Below, in pieces: positions 1 to 8,211 of a stretch of DNA of 64,000 bases. This DNA comes from Ancylobacter vacuolatus. Lineage in GTDB: Bacteria; Pseudomonadota; Alphaproteobacteria; Rhizobiales; Xanthobacteraceae. Under the pieces are notes generated by a model. That model worked only from the letters and a program-made list of their open reading frames with translations, was not told where the DNA came from and ran no database searches. Within the stretch, counting starts at the first letter, position 1. Every line of letters begins with the position of its first letter. The stretch covers positions 16,001 through 80,000 of the forward strand of contig NZ_JAUSUH010000008.1 in assembly GCF_030813595.1 (NCBI RefSeq), read 5' to 3'. A program made the position numbers and the translations under genes.

Positions 1-834
1 CAGCCGGCCGACCCCATTACGGGGCGCAAGGCCAGCGCGAAGTGCTGCACCAGCGACCTGACGCTGGCCGAGTTCAAATCGCTGCGGCCGAAGATGGACG
101 GCTTCAACCCGCGTGGGGTGACGGTCGGGGAATATATGGACGGCACACCGAGCTGGCGCACCGACCTCTATGTGAACCGGGCGACGCTGGTCTCGCACAA
201 GGAATATATCGAGCTGGTGAAGTCGCTCGGCCTGAAGTTCACCCCCGAGCTGAAGACCCCTGAGGTCGCCATGCCCTTCGAGGGCAGCTACACCCAGGAG
301 CACTACGCCCAGCAGATGATCGACGAGTACAAGGCGGCGGGCATCGACCCGCGCGATGTCTACGCCCAGTCCTTCCGCCTCGATGACGTGCTCTATTGGC
401 TCAAGGCCGAGCCGGCCTTCGGCGCGCAGGCGGTCTATCTCGACGGGCGCGACGAGGAGAGCAAGGGCTTCGACAATATGAAGCCCGAGACCTGGCAGCC
501 CTCCATGCAGGAACTGGCCGACAAGGGCGTGAAGATCCTCGCCCCGCCGCTGTGGATGCTGGTGACGCACAAGGACGGCAGGATCGTGCCCTCCCTCTAT
601 GCCGAGGAAGCGAAGAAGGCGGGGCTCGGCCTGATCGGCTGGTCGCTGGAGCGCTCCGGCCCGCTCAATACCGGCGGGGGCTATTACTACCAGTCGGTGA
701 AGCCGGTGATCGACCGCGACGGCGACATGCTGGCGCTGCTCGATGTGCTCGCCCGCGATATCGGCGTGATCGGCGTGTTCTCCGACTGGCCGGCGACCAC
801 CACCTTCTACGCCAACTGCCTGAAGCTGAACTGA
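1..834 (+). CDS. Glycerophosphodiester phosphodiesterase, 5'-truncated by the window edge
   Basis: This would hydrolyse glycerophosphodiesters to glycerol-3-phosphate plus an alcohol, as periplasmic GlpQ-type enzymes do. The frame is open from base 1, so the start and N-terminus lie outside; 277 residues are visible. The segment [14 protein letters not shown] near the left edge is typical of the GDPD TIM-barrel family, as are the late [11 protein letters not shown] stretch and the [17 protein letters not shown] end, the usual C-terminus of the long GlpQ-like branch. The catalytic His and Glu residues of the family's N-terminal half are mostly outside the window. The gene converges on the AEC transporter, with a strong palindrome between them. 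Substrate preference cannot be read from this fragment. Confidence 0.88.
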   Translation, partial: QPADPITGRKASAKCCTSDLTLAEFKSLRPKMDGFNPRGVTVGEYMDGTPSWRTDLYVNRATLVSHKEYIELVKSLGLKFTPELKTPEVAMPFEGSYTQEHYAQQMIDEYKAAGIDPRDVYAQSFRLDDVLYWLKAEPAFGAQAVYLDGRDEESKGFDNMKPETWQPSMQELADKGVKILAPPLWMLVTHKDGRIVPSLYAEEAKKAGLGLIGWSLERSGPLNTGGGYYYQSVKPVIDRDGDMLALLDVLARDIGVIGVFSDWPATTTFYANCLKLN

Positions 835-859
835 GGCGATCCTCGCCCTCCCGCCAACG

Positions 860-891
860 ATCCCGGATCGGCCCTGCGGGCCGTCCGGGAT
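860..891. terminator. Palindrome between convergent genes (bidirectional terminator or REP-like element)
   Basis: ATCCCGGA at 860-867 pairs with TCCGGGAT at 884-891. Inside, CGGCCC at 869-874 pairs with GGGCCG at 878-883 around a TGC loop, with one bulged T. There is no long U tract, so a REP-like palindrome is as likely as a factor-independent terminator. Its place between two stop codons fits either role. Confidence 0.6.
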
Positions 892-902
892 GACGGCATA
901 AA

Positions 903-1847
903 CTAGCTGACGCCGAGGATCAGGAACCAGATCGTCACGGTGAACAGGCTGGCCGCTGTCGACAGCGAGACCGCGCTGGCGGCGGCGGTGACGCCGGCCT
1001 TGTAGCGCTGGGCCAGCAGATAGGCATTGATGCCGCAGGGCATGGCGGCGAACACAACAGCCACATCCGCCCAGACCGGCGGCATCGGCAGCATCCGCGT
1101 CAGCGCATAGACGATGGCCGGGTGGATGGCGAGCTTCAGGGTCGAGATCAGGATCGCCGGGCCGATGTCGCCGCGTATGGGATAGCGGTGCAAAGCGAGG
1201 CCGAGCGAGACCAGCGCGCAGGGCACGGCGGAGGCGGCCAGCATGTCCAGCGTCTGCTTCAGCACCCCGCCCGGCACATAGCCCGCCAGCTTGGCGATGC
1301 CGCCGGCATAGATGCCGAGCAGGATCGGGTTGAAGGCCAGCATCCGCCCCAGCTTGCGCAGGCTGGCCAGCGACATGCCGGCCGCCGCGCCTTCGGCCAG
1401 CACGGTGGCCAGCACCATCATGATCGGCAAATGGATGGCGATCAGCAGGAACAGCGGCACCGCCCCTTCCGGCCCGAAGGCCTGGAGAATGAGCGGCACG
1501 CCGACGAACACCGTGTTGGCCTGGCCGGAGGTGAAGCCCTGGATCACCGATTCGAGATGCCCGCGCCCGAACAGCCTTTTCGCCGCCAGCATGCCGAGGG
1601 CGAAGACCAGGAAGGCGCCGGTGAAATAGGCGATCCAGTAGCCCCAGGGCTGGCCTTCCTGCGGCAGCTGCGCCTCGGCCAGCGTCTTGAAGATGAGCAC
1701 CGGCACCGCCAGCCCGAACACATATTCGGACAGGCCCTCGGCGGCGCGCTCGCGCAGATGGCCCGAGAGCGACGCGACGAAGCCGAGGCCGATCAGGCCG
1801 AAGACCGGCGCCACGACAAGGGCGATGGCACCGAGCTGCGCCAGCAT
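903..1847 (-). CDS. AEC (auxin efflux carrier) family transporter
   Basis: A 314-residue inner-membrane protein made almost entirely of hydrophobic helices, with the AEC-family pattern: an N-terminal segment ending in GLGF, a conserved VPVLIFKTLA stretch near residue 50, a glycine-rich middle (FTSGQANTVFVGVPLI) and a second bundle ending in IWFLILG. Bacterial members export or exchange small organic acids such as malonate or malate; the substrate here is unknown. The start codon follows the stop of the 97-residue gene upstream by three bases, so the two are probably translationally coupled. It stops just beyond the palindrome shared with the GDPD gene. Confidence 0.88.
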   Translation of the reverse strand: MLAQLGAIALVVAPVFGLIGLGFVASLSGHLRERAAEGLSEYVFGLAVPVLIFKTLAEAQLPQEGQPWGYWIAYFTGAFLVFALGMLAAKRLFGRGHLESVIQGFTSGQANTVFVGVPLILQAFGPEGAVPLFLLIAIHLPIMMVLATVLAEGAAAGMSLASLRKLGRMLAFNPILLGIYAGGIAKLAGYVPGGVLKQTLDMLAASAVPCALVSLGLALHRYPIRGDIGPAILISTLKLAIHPAIVYALTRMLPMPPVWADVAVVFAAMPCGINAYLLAQRYKAGVTAAASAVSLSTAASLFTVTIWFLILGVS

Positions 1848-1850
1848 CGC

Positions 1851-2144
1851 TCAGGCCGCGATCTCGCCCGAGGCGCTGGAGACGAGATGGGAGGTGCGCA
1901 CCGGCACCATCACGTCGATCCGCGCCCAGAGCCGCTCGGCGATGTCGGGGCCGGCGACGAAGGCGATCTCCGCCCGCATCGTGCCGAGATGGGCGGGGTC
2001 GATCTTGCCATCGGCCGGCCCGTCCAGCCGGATGCGGGTGGGCTGCACGTCATGGATGGCGAAGGGCTCCAGCAGGCGGAGCATGAGATTTGGATGGGCA
2101 TCCGCCTCGACGACGAGGCGGTGGCGGCAAAGACCGGCAGTCAT
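1851..2144 (-). CDS. Small protein of 97 residues, possible ACT-like regulatory domain
   Basis: I do not recognise a named family with certainty. The first half (HRLVVEADAHPNLMLRLLEPFAI) resembles the beta-alpha-beta start of ACT domains such as the acetolactate synthase small subunit: a strand, a helix starting at PNLMLRLL, then a second strand (PTRIRLD). A second strand-helix unit follows (AEIAFVAGPDIAERLWARI). No membrane segment or signal peptide is seen. It is probably real because its stop (1851-1853) sits three bases before the AEC transporter start, typical of coupled genes. An ACT-like domain would suggest ligand sensing linked to the transporter, but that is inference. Confidence 0.6.
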   Translation of the reverse strand: MTAGLCRHRLVVEADAHPNLMLRLLEPFAIHDVQPTRIRLDGPADGKIDPAHLGTMRAEIAFVAGPDIAERLWARIDVMVPVRTSHLVSSASGEIAA

Positions 2145-2334
2145 GGGAGCGTCCGATGATGACGAGGAATCGAGAGGGCGTGCGTTCAGGAAACCCGGCC
2201 GAACCTGTCGGCCGGGCGGCGAATTCGCCGTCCCGCGCAGAACCGCGCTGTCTCGATCGAAGCGATCATCATGGCGAGGAAACTAGGCGCCGCGCGTGCC
2301 GCCGTCAATGGTGGGCGGCCCGGCGCGGCGTCGC

Positions 2335-2949
2335 TCAGGGCGCCGGTGCCGGGGCGGGCGGCTCGCCTTCAAGGAGGAGATAGTTCACCGGGTCGTCCGG
2401 GCACAGGCCGCCGCCGCATTCGAGCACGGTGGAGACGCCATTGCTTAGCGCCAGCAGCGCGATGAGCGCGAAGGCGACCAGCGTCAGGCCGCCGAGCGTG
2501 TGGATGCGCGCGGCGGGCGCGAACTGCCGGTCGAACAGCAGCAGCAGCGCGCAGCCGGCAATGATGACGATGAACAGCGCCAGCGCCCAGCTGTAGAAAT
2601 GCAGGCCGCCAAAGGGTGCTCCGAACGTGCCCGTGCCGGGCACGATGTGCAGCAGCACCTGCCTTGCGGCGACGGCGCCGCCGGCCATGGCCGAGAGAAT
2701 GGCGAGGGCATAGTGGCTCGGGCGCGGGCCGAACTTGACGTTCAGCGCCAGCCCCACCCCGACGCCGACAAAGCCGGCGCGCTGCAGAATGCAGAGCGGG
2801 CAGGGCAATTCGCCGCCGACCAGCTGGTCAAAGAACGCGAACAGCAGCACGACGCCGACGGCGATGAGGCCGAGCGCGTTGAGCTGGCGGGAGAGTTCCG
2901 GGGTGAGGAAGCCCGGGGAGGTGTCGTTGTTCATGGCGTCCCGATTCAT
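2335..2949 (-). CDS. dsbB: Disulfide bond formation protein B family (DsbB)
   Basis: DsbB is an inner-membrane quinone reductase that reoxidises periplasmic DsbA. This 204-residue protein has four hydrophobic segments. The first periplasmic redox pair is ELPCPLCILQRAG around residue 50 (C-P-L-C, against C-V-L-C in E. coli). The second loop has LECGGGLCPDDP near residue 180, giving the second cysteine pair. The tail is proline-alanine rich. The start at 2949 is favoured because GAGG in the stop region of the preceding 51-residue gene lies about 8 bases upstream; an ATG at 2934 is an alternative. No dsbA was seen nearby. Confidence 0.87.
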   Translation of the reverse strand: MNRDAMNNDTSPGFLTPELSRQLNALGLIAVGVVLLFAFFDQLVGGELPCPLCILQRAGFVGVGVGLALNVKFGPRPSHYALAILSAMAGGAVAARQVLLHIVPGTGTFGAPFGGLHFYSWALALFIVIIAGCALLLLFDRQFAPAARIHTLGGLTLVAFALIALLALSNGVSTVLECGGGLCPDDPVNYLLLEGEPPAPAPAP

Positions 2950-2959
2950 GGCGCGGCCC

Positions 2960-3115
2960 TCACAGCACGATGTCGAGCGCGGAGGTGACGTGCAGCTTGA
3001 ACAGCGTCAGCAGCACGGCGATCGAGACGAGGCCGGCGGCGAGCGCCAGACAGCGCTGGCCGGCCCAGGCGAAGGCCAGGGCGATACAAAACCCGAAAAA
3101 CGGAAGGCTCATCAT
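2960..3115 (-). CDS. 51-residue membrane microprotein upstream of dsbB (DUF5993-like)
   Basis: The frame begins ATGATG at 3115 and ends TGA at 2962-2960, giving MMSLPFFGFCIALAFAWAGQ and a second hydrophobic stretch before a short tail. Two transmembrane helices fill almost the whole protein. Such proteins of about 50 residues next to DsbB are known in Proteobacteria (DUF5993, recalled from memory). The stop is 10 bases before the dsbB start and its last bases supply the dsbB ribosome binding site, so the pair should be cotranslated. Cysteines occur at residues 9 and 22, the latter in GQRCLAL; whether they are redox active is unknown. The upstream Shine-Dalgarno is weak. Confidence 0.68.
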   Translation of the reverse strand: MMSLPFFGFCIALAFAWAGQRCLALAAGLVSIAVLLTLFKLHVTSALDIVL

Positions 3116-3213
3116 GACGCTGCACGCTCCACTGCCGGCAAATGCTACCGCTTGGCGCTAAACAAGCAGGTCCGGGACGCATTGTCATGACGCAGCGCGG
3201 CAGGCGCTGCCCT

Positions 3214-5454
3214 TTACACAAAGCTCTGCGGGTCGATGTCGATCTCGACCTTGAGGCTGCCCGTGGCGCGCGGCGCGCCCGCCATCCAGGCGCGGACATA
3301 GGCGGAGAGGTCGAAGCTGCGCTCGCAGCGGGCGAGCAGGCGGTAGCGATGGCGGCCGCGAATCAGCGCCAGCGGCGCCTCGGCCGGGCCGAGCACGCGC
3401 ACCTTGTCGGTGAAGGGCGAGCAGGCGGCCAGCGCGCGGGCGTGCGCCTGCGCCGCATGCGGGTCCGTGCCTGAAATGATGAGGGCGCAGAACCGGGCGA
3501 AGGGCGGCAGATGCGCCTCCTCGCGGATGGCGATCTCGCGGTCGTAAAAGGCGTCGCGGTCGCCCGCCACCAGCGCCTGCATCACCGGGTGCTCGGGCAT
3601 GTAGGTCTGCAGGAAGGCGCGCCCTTCCACCTCGTGGCGGCCGGCGCGGCCGGCGACCTGGTGCAGCAGCTGGAAGGTGCGCTCGGCGGCGCGGGGGTCG
3701 CCATGGCCGAGCCCGACATCGGCATCGATGACGCCGACCATGGCGAGGCCCGGGAAATTATGGCCCTTGGCGACGAGCTGGGTGCCGACAATGATATCGA
3801 CCTCGCCGTCCTCGATCGCCTTTAGTTCGGCGCGCAGCCGCTCCACCCCGCCGGCGAGATCGCTGGAGAGCACCTGCAGCCGGGCGTCCGGAAAAAGCTT
3901 GGCCGCCTCCTCATGCAGCCGCTCGACGCCGGGGCCGCAGGGGATGAGCGCATTGGGCTCGTGGCAGTTCGGGCATTCATTGGGCACCGGCATGGCATAG
4001 CCGCACTGGTGGCACTCCAGCCGGCGGCGGAAGCGGTGCTCGACCAGCCAGGAGGAGCAGGAGGGGCATTTGATCCGGTGGCCGCAGGCGCGGCAGAGAG
4101 TGAGCGGGGCATAGCCGCGCCGGTTGAGGAACAGAAGCGCCTGCCCGCCGGCCTCGATGGTGCGCTCCATCTCGCGCGCGAGGCGCGGGGCGATCCACTG
4201 GCCGCGCGGCGGGCCCTCGCGGCGCAGATCGATCGGCTCCAGCCGGGGCACCTTGGTGCCGGCGAAACGCTCGGGCAGGGCAAGGCGCGTGTAGCGCCCG
4301 CGCCGCGCGTTTACTTCCGTCTCAATCGAGGGGGTGGCGGAAACGAGGGCGATGGTCGCCCCCTCCAGCCGCGCCCGCACCACCGCCATGTCGCGGGCGT
4401 GGTAATGGACGCCGTCCTCCTGCTTGTAGGCGCTGTCATGCTCCTCATCGACCAGGATCAGGCCGAGATCGCGGAACGGCAGGAACAGCGCCGAGCGGGC
4501 GCCGGCCACCACCGACACCTCGCCCGAGGCGACGCCGCGAAAGATCCGCCCGCGCCGCTTGGTCGACACGGCGGAATGCCATTCCGCCGGCCGCACGCCG
4601 AAGCGGCGGGCGAAGCGGTCGAGAAAGGCCTGGGTCAGGGCGATTTCCGGCATCAGGATCAGCGTCTGCCGCCCCTGCCGCATCGCTTCCGCCACCGCTT
4701 CGAAATAGGCCTCGGTCTTGCCCGAGCCGGTGACGCCGTCGACCAGGAAGGGCTGGAAGGCGCGGGCCTTGACCGAGGCCACCAGCTGCGCGGCGGCCTG
4801 CGCCTGCGCCGGCAGCAGCTCCGGCACGGCATGGTCGGGGTCCGGCGTCTCGGCGGCGGGCTCGGGCGGCAGCACCACCGTCTCCAGCACGCCATCGTCG
4901 ACCAGCCCGTCGACCACCGAGGGCGACACGCCCGCCTCCTTCGCCGCCTCGCTCTTGGCGCGCAGGAACCCGTCTTCCAGCGCGGCGATGACCTTGTCGC
5001 GCGCCTTGGTGCGCCGTTCGGGCCGGTGATCGGTGAGCCGCACGCCGATGCGCTCGCGCGTGATGCCGGCGCTCTCGTCATGGCGCAACGCGAGGCGCAG
5101 CACCATGCCGGGCGGGGTAACGGTGTAGTCGGCGATCCATTCGATGAAGGCGATCATCGCCGCGTTCAGTGGCGCCACGTCATAGCGGCGCTGGATCGCT
5201 TTCAGCTTGGCGGGGTCGACGGGCTTCGGCTGGGCGGTCCGGGAGTCGGATTGGCGGGGCCAGACGCAGCCGAGCATGGTGCGGGTGCCGAGCGGCACCA
5301 CCACGATATCGCCCACCGCCACCTCCATGCCGTCAGGCACGCGGTAGGAATAGGCGGAGCCGATGGCGAGCGGCAGCAGCACATCCACCACGCGGGCGCG
5401 CGGCGGGAACAGGGAGGGGGAATCGGTGGGCGCTGGCATGGCGGGGGTCTTCAT
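3214..5454 (-). CDS. priA: Primosomal replication protein N' (PriA helicase)
   Basis: PriA recognises stalled forks and D-loops and reloads the replicative helicase; it is a 3'-5' superfamily 2 helicase. The 746-residue product has the N-terminal DNA-binding region (AYSYRVP near residue 35), Walker A DGVTGSGKTEAYF at about residue 238, DEEHD at about 335, and the two-site zinc-binding region between about 450 and 510 (CRACGHRIKCPSC, ECHQCGY, ECPNCHE). Helicase motifs V and VI follow as GTQLVAKGHNFP and HQVAGRAGR. Length is normal for the family. Next to xerC and transcribed away from it, a familiar arrangement in Hyphomicrobiales. An ATG five codons downstream is an alternative start. Confidence 0.97.
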   Translation of the reverse strand: MKTPAMPAPTDSPSLFPPRARVVDVLLPLAIGSAYSYRVPDGMEVAVGDIVVVPLGTRTMLGCVWPRQSDSRTAQPKPVDPAKLKAIQRRYDVAPLNAAMIAFIEWIADYTVTPPGMVLRLALRHDESAGITRERIGVRLTDHRPERRTKARDKVIAALEDGFLRAKSEAAKEAGVSPSVVDGLVDDGVLETVVLPPEPAAETPDPDHAVPELLPAQAQAAAQLVASVKARAFQPFLVDGVTGSGKTEAYFEAVAEAMRQGRQTLILMPEIALTQAFLDRFARRFGVRPAEWHSAVSTKRRGRIFRGVASGEVSVVAGARSALFLPFRDLGLILVDEEHDSAYKQEDGVHYHARDMAVVRARLEGATIALVSATPSIETEVNARRGRYTRLALPERFAGTKVPRLEPIDLRREGPPRGQWIAPRLAREMERTIEAGGQALLFLNRRGYAPLTLCRACGHRIKCPSCSSWLVEHRFRRRLECHQCGYAMPVPNECPNCHEPNALIPCGPGVERLHEEAAKLFPDARLQVLSSDLAGGVERLRAELKAIEDGEVDIIVGTQLVAKGHNFPGLAMVGVIDADVGLGHGDPRAAERTFQLLHQVAGRAGRHEVEGRAFLQTYMPEHPVMQALVAGDRDAFYDREIAIREEAHLPPFARFCALIISGTDPHAAQAHARALAACSPFTDKVRVLGPAEAPLALIRGRHRYRLLARCERSFDLSAYVRAWMAGAPRATGSLKVEIDIDPQSFV

Positions 5455-5546
5455 AGCGCATCGGGGCGCGGTGCGCCGCCTTCTGCGCGATCGGCGCCGC
5501 CTCTGTTGCGGCCGCGCTCCTCAGCTGTCGCGCAGGAGGCGGGCGG

Positions 5547-6257
5547 TCAGGACGAGGCTTCTTTCTTGCGCGCCACGAGCATGTAATTGAACGTGAAAGT
5601 CGTTGGCGTCGCCGGTCCCATGAAGGCGAGGCGGACATAGGTCAGGAAAAGCCAGCGCATGGCACGCTTGATGACGAGGATTACTCGTTGCTTCAGGCCT
5701 GCGGGAATTTCGGAGGGAGCGCGGAGAGAGACGACCGTCAGGCCCGTTTCCTTCATCAGCCCTGCGATCAGGCCGCGGCCAATGTGGAGAACATGGGTGG
5801 CATCGCCATTCTGGAAGGGCATCGAAAACGGGCTGTCGCCATTGGGAAAGCGCGCGACCAAAGAGCCGCCCGGCTTCAGGACGCGACGGATATCCTCGCA
5901 CAGGCGGCGCAGATCCGGGTAGGTGATATGTTCGAAGACATCCAGGGCGACGACCATGTCGACGCTCTCATCCGGCACCACTGCGAGCGTGTCGAGGACC
6001 GCGAAACCGGTCTGGCGCGCCCTTTCCTTCAGTTCGTCCTGAACCTCGATGCCTGTTGCAACGGCTCCATTATCCCTGAGCCAGCCCAGCAGAGAGCCAT
6101 TGCCGAACCCGATCTCGATCACATGCGGCTGACGGTTCCTGGTCTTGTCGACGACATGCCCGAATTCGGCATGGTAAAAGAGCGCTTCGCCTGCCGTATA
6201 TCGGGAGAAATTTTCGCCGCCCCAGCCCTTCCACTCTACGTAATTCTCGTAAGACAC
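5547..6257 (-). CDS. Class I SAM-dependent methyltransferase
   Basis: A 236-residue protein with a Rossmann methyltransferase core: VIEIGFGNGSLLGWL is motif I, followed by GIEVQDE (motif II acid), VVALDVFEHI (motif IV region) and VLKPGGSLVARFPN (motif V/VI). I chose the GTG at 6257, giving VSYENYVEW, because AGGAG (6265-6269 on this strand) lies seven bases before it; an upstream in-frame extension to 6392 is poorly conserved in character and crosses what should be promoter DNA. The C-terminus has a basic hydrophobic stretch (VIKRAMRWLFLTYV) that may touch the membrane. This type often methylates lipids or glycans, but the substrate is unknown. It sits alone between priA and xerC. Confidence 0.8.
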   Translation of the reverse strand: MSYENYVEWKGWGGENFSRYTAGEALFYHAEFGHVVDKTRNRQPHVIEIGFGNGSLLGWLRDNGAVATGIEVQDELKERARQTGFAVLDTLAVVPDESVDMVVALDVFEHITYPDLRRLCEDIRRVLKPGGSLVARFPNGDSPFSMPFQNGDATHVLHIGRGLIAGLMKETGLTVVSLRAPSEIPAGLKQRVILVIKRAMRWLFLTYVRLAFMGPATPTTFTFNYMLVARKKEASS

Positions 6258-6443
6258 GGGAAGACTCCTGAAGAAAAACAAATCTTGCGCGGCAATGGGA
6301 GAGATGAAGGCGCCAGGGGAAAGAGGGGGGTGCAGGGTAGCGGGGTGGTGCTGGCGTGTCGAGGCGGGGACAGCCGCGCGCATCGGTTGCAACCAATATT
6401 AACCACCCCCCTGGCATGAATGGTGCCGGTTCGGAGGAGAAGC

Positions 6444-7436
6444 ATGGCGAGCACGGACGCACAGAAGGCGGAGCGGGCCGAGCGCGGTCTGCTGGCGGGG
6501 GCGGCGCCTGACGTGGCGGCGGCGCTCACAGGCTGGCTCGGGCGGCTCGGCCATGAGCGGCGGCTGGCGGCGAAGACCCGTGAGGCCTATGCCCGCGATG
6601 TCGCGACCTTTCTCGGCGTGCTGGCGCGCCAAATCGGCCACCCCCCCACCATGGCCGATCTCGCGCAGATGCAGCCGCGCGATGTGCGCGCCGTGATCGC
6701 TGCGCGCCGGGCCGAGGGCATCGAGGCGCGCACGCAGATGCGCTTTCTCGCCGCCGCCCGCTCCTTCGGCCGGCATTTGGAGCGCGAGGGGCTGGGCAAG
6801 GTGGGGGCGCTGACCGCCGTGCGCGGGCCGCGCATTCCCCGCACCTTGCCGCGCCCGCTGACCATGGCGGATGCGCGCGCCCTTTCCGACCCGGCGACAC
6901 GGGCCGGGGATGCGCGCGAGCCCTGGATTCTCGCCCGCGACGCGGCGGTGCTGGCACTGCTCTACGGCTCCGGCCTGCGTATTTCCGAAGCGCTGGGGCT
7001 GATGCGCCGCGACATGCCCCTGCCGGGGCGGGGCGACCAGATTCTCGTCCACGGCAAGGGCGGCAAGACGCGCATGGTGCCGGTGCTGGCCTCGGTGATC
7101 GCCGGCATCGATGCCTATGCCCGGGCCTGCCCCTATGATCTGGAGCCTACCGGCGCGCTGTTTCGCGGCGCCAAGGGCGGGCCGCTCTCGCCGCGCGTCG
7201 TGCAGCTGGCGGTGGAGCGGATGCGCGGCGCGCTCGGCCTGCCCGACAGCGCCACGCCGCACGCGCTGCGCCATTCCTTCGCCACCCATCTCTTGGGACG
7301 TGGCGGCGATCTGCGCTCGATCCAGGAACTTCTCGGCCACGCCTCGCTTTCCACCACGCAGATCTACGCCGCCGTCGACACGCAGACACTGATGGCGGCC
7401 TGGAAGGCGGCGCATCCGCGCGCCACCAGCACATGA
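6444..7436 (+). CDS. xerC: Tyrosine recombinase XerC
   Basis: XerC with XerD resolves chromosome dimers at dif. The 330-residue protein has an N-terminal SAM-like core-binding domain (LAAKTREAYARDV) and the catalytic domain with all expected residues: Arg in GSGLRISEALGL, Lys in HGKGGKTRMV, the HALRHSFATHLL box, and the nucleophile Tyr in GHASLSTTQIYA near the end. The ATG at 6444 is preferred over 6420 because GGAGGAG (6433-6439) is directly upstream. XerC rather than XerD is chosen from the priA neighbourhood, which is inference. The VOC gene begins seven bases after the stop. Confidence 0.92.
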   Translation: MASTDAQKAERAERGLLAGAAPDVAAALTGWLGRLGHERRLAAKTREAYARDVATFLGVLARQIGHPPTMADLAQMQPRDVRAVIAARRAEGIEARTQMRFLAAARSFGRHLEREGLGKVGALTAVRGPRIPRTLPRPLTMADARALSDPATRAGDAREPWILARDAAVLALLYGSGLRISEALGLMRRDMPLPGRGDQILVHGKGGKTRMVPVLASVIAGIDAYARACPYDLEPTGALFRGAKGGPLSPRVVQLAVERMRGALGLPDSATPHALRHSFATHLLGRGGDLRSIQELLGHASLSTTQIYAAVDTQTLMAAWKAAHPRATST

Positions 7437-7443
7437 GGCCGGG

Positions 7444-7878
7444 ATGACGCCCATTCAGCCGATGATCGAGCACATGTCGATCGGGGTCAGCGACTATCAG
7501 CGGGCGCTCGCCTTTTATGACGCCGTGCTGGGCCCTCTGGGGTTTGTGCGCGTTTCCTCCCATGCCGAGGCGGAAGGCGAATCCGCCTGCTGGGGGCCGG
7601 AAGGGGAACTTCCCTCGCCGGAGGGTACGCCGGGCGCGGCGCCGTTCTGGATTCAGCACCGGGCCGAGGCCGTCACCCCGCCGCCGGGCTTTCATCTGTG
7701 CTTCATGGCGCCGACGCGCCGCGCGGTGGAGGCGTTCCACGCCGCCGGGCTGGCGGCGGGCGGGCGCGATGCCGGCGGGCCGGGCCTGCGCCCGCAGTAT
7801 GGCGAAGGCTACTATGCCGCCTTCCTGCTCGACCCGGATGGCTGGAAGATCGAGGCCGTCACCTACACGGATGCGTGA
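7444..7878 (+). CDS. VOC (glyoxalase/bleomycin resistance) family protein
   Basis: A 144-residue single-module vicinal-oxygen-chelate protein. The metal-ligand His is in IEHMSIGVSDYQRALAFYD, followed by the LGPLGFVRV strand, a second pseudo-repeat starting at GFHLCFMAPTRRAVEAFH, and the C-terminal DPDGWKIEAV with the family's metal-binding Glu. Members include glyoxalases, dioxygenases and resistance proteins; the substrate cannot be deduced. It begins seven bases after xerC stops and is probably cotranscribed. The ATG is followed by a second in-frame ATG six codons later. Confidence 0.87.
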   Translation: MTPIQPMIEHMSIGVSDYQRALAFYDAVLGPLGFVRVSSHAEAEGESACWGPEGELPSPEGTPGAAPFWIQHRAEAVTPPPGFHLCFMAPTRRAVEAFHAAGLAAGGRDAGGPGLRPQYGEGYYAAFLLDPDGWKIEAVTYTDA

Positions 7879-7990
7879 TCCGGTGGTGAAATGGCGGCCC
7901 GGCGGTGCCGTGGAACCGGCGGGGGCTTTTCACCTTGGGGAAGGTGGGGGACACTCGCAGGCATTGGACCCGACCAGAGGAGACCAATCC

Positions 7991-8110
7991 ATGAAGCGTC
8001 TCGTGACCGCTCTGTGCGCGCTTGCACTGACCACTGCGGTGGCTGGAACCGCCTTCGCCTGCCCCTATCAGGCAGCCAAGGCGGCCCAGACTGACGTCAA
8101 GGGTTCCTGA
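7991..8110 (+). CDS. 39-residue secreted peptide
   Basis: ATG at 7991 follows GAGGAG at a good distance and the frame ends TGA at 8108-8110. MKRLVTALCALALTTAVAG is a textbook signal peptide, followed by TAFACPYQAAKAAQTDVKGS. Cleavage after AFA would release a 16-residue peptide with N-terminal Cys; alternatively TAFAC acts as a poor lipobox. A strong factor-independent terminator starts 28 bases after the stop, so this looks like a short monocistronic gene. The clear ribosome site, signal sequence and terminator together argue that it is real. No function is proposed. Confidence 0.72.
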   Translation: MKRLVTALCALALTTAVAGTAFACPYQAAKAAQTDVKGS

Positions 8111-8138
8111 CCGGCCCTCGTCTTCCCCCTCGACAGAA

Positions 8139-8170
8139 CGGCCCGGAAGGTGACTTCCGGGCCGCTTTTT
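8139..8170 (+). terminator. Factor-independent terminator of the 39-residue peptide gene
   Basis: An 11-bp perfect stem (CGGCCCGGAAG at 8139-8149, CTTCCGGGCCG at 8154-8164) with a GTGA loop is followed by CTTTTT to 8170. The T tract is on the plus strand, so it ends the transcript of the small gene; lpdA converges from the other side. Confidence 0.88.
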
Positions 8171-8211
8171 GCGTCGATGAAACCTCTGCGGCCGGCCGGA
8201 CAGGCGCGCCG

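Noticed and set aside
6258..6392. N-terminal extension of the methyltransferase to 6392
   Set aside because: The GTG at 6257 has AGGAG at ideal spacing, and the extension is proline/alanine-rich without resemblance to the fold.
6258..6443. A dif site next to xerC
   Set aside because: I looked for a 28-bp XerC/XerD type inverted pair in this gap and saw none; xerC genes are rarely near dif.
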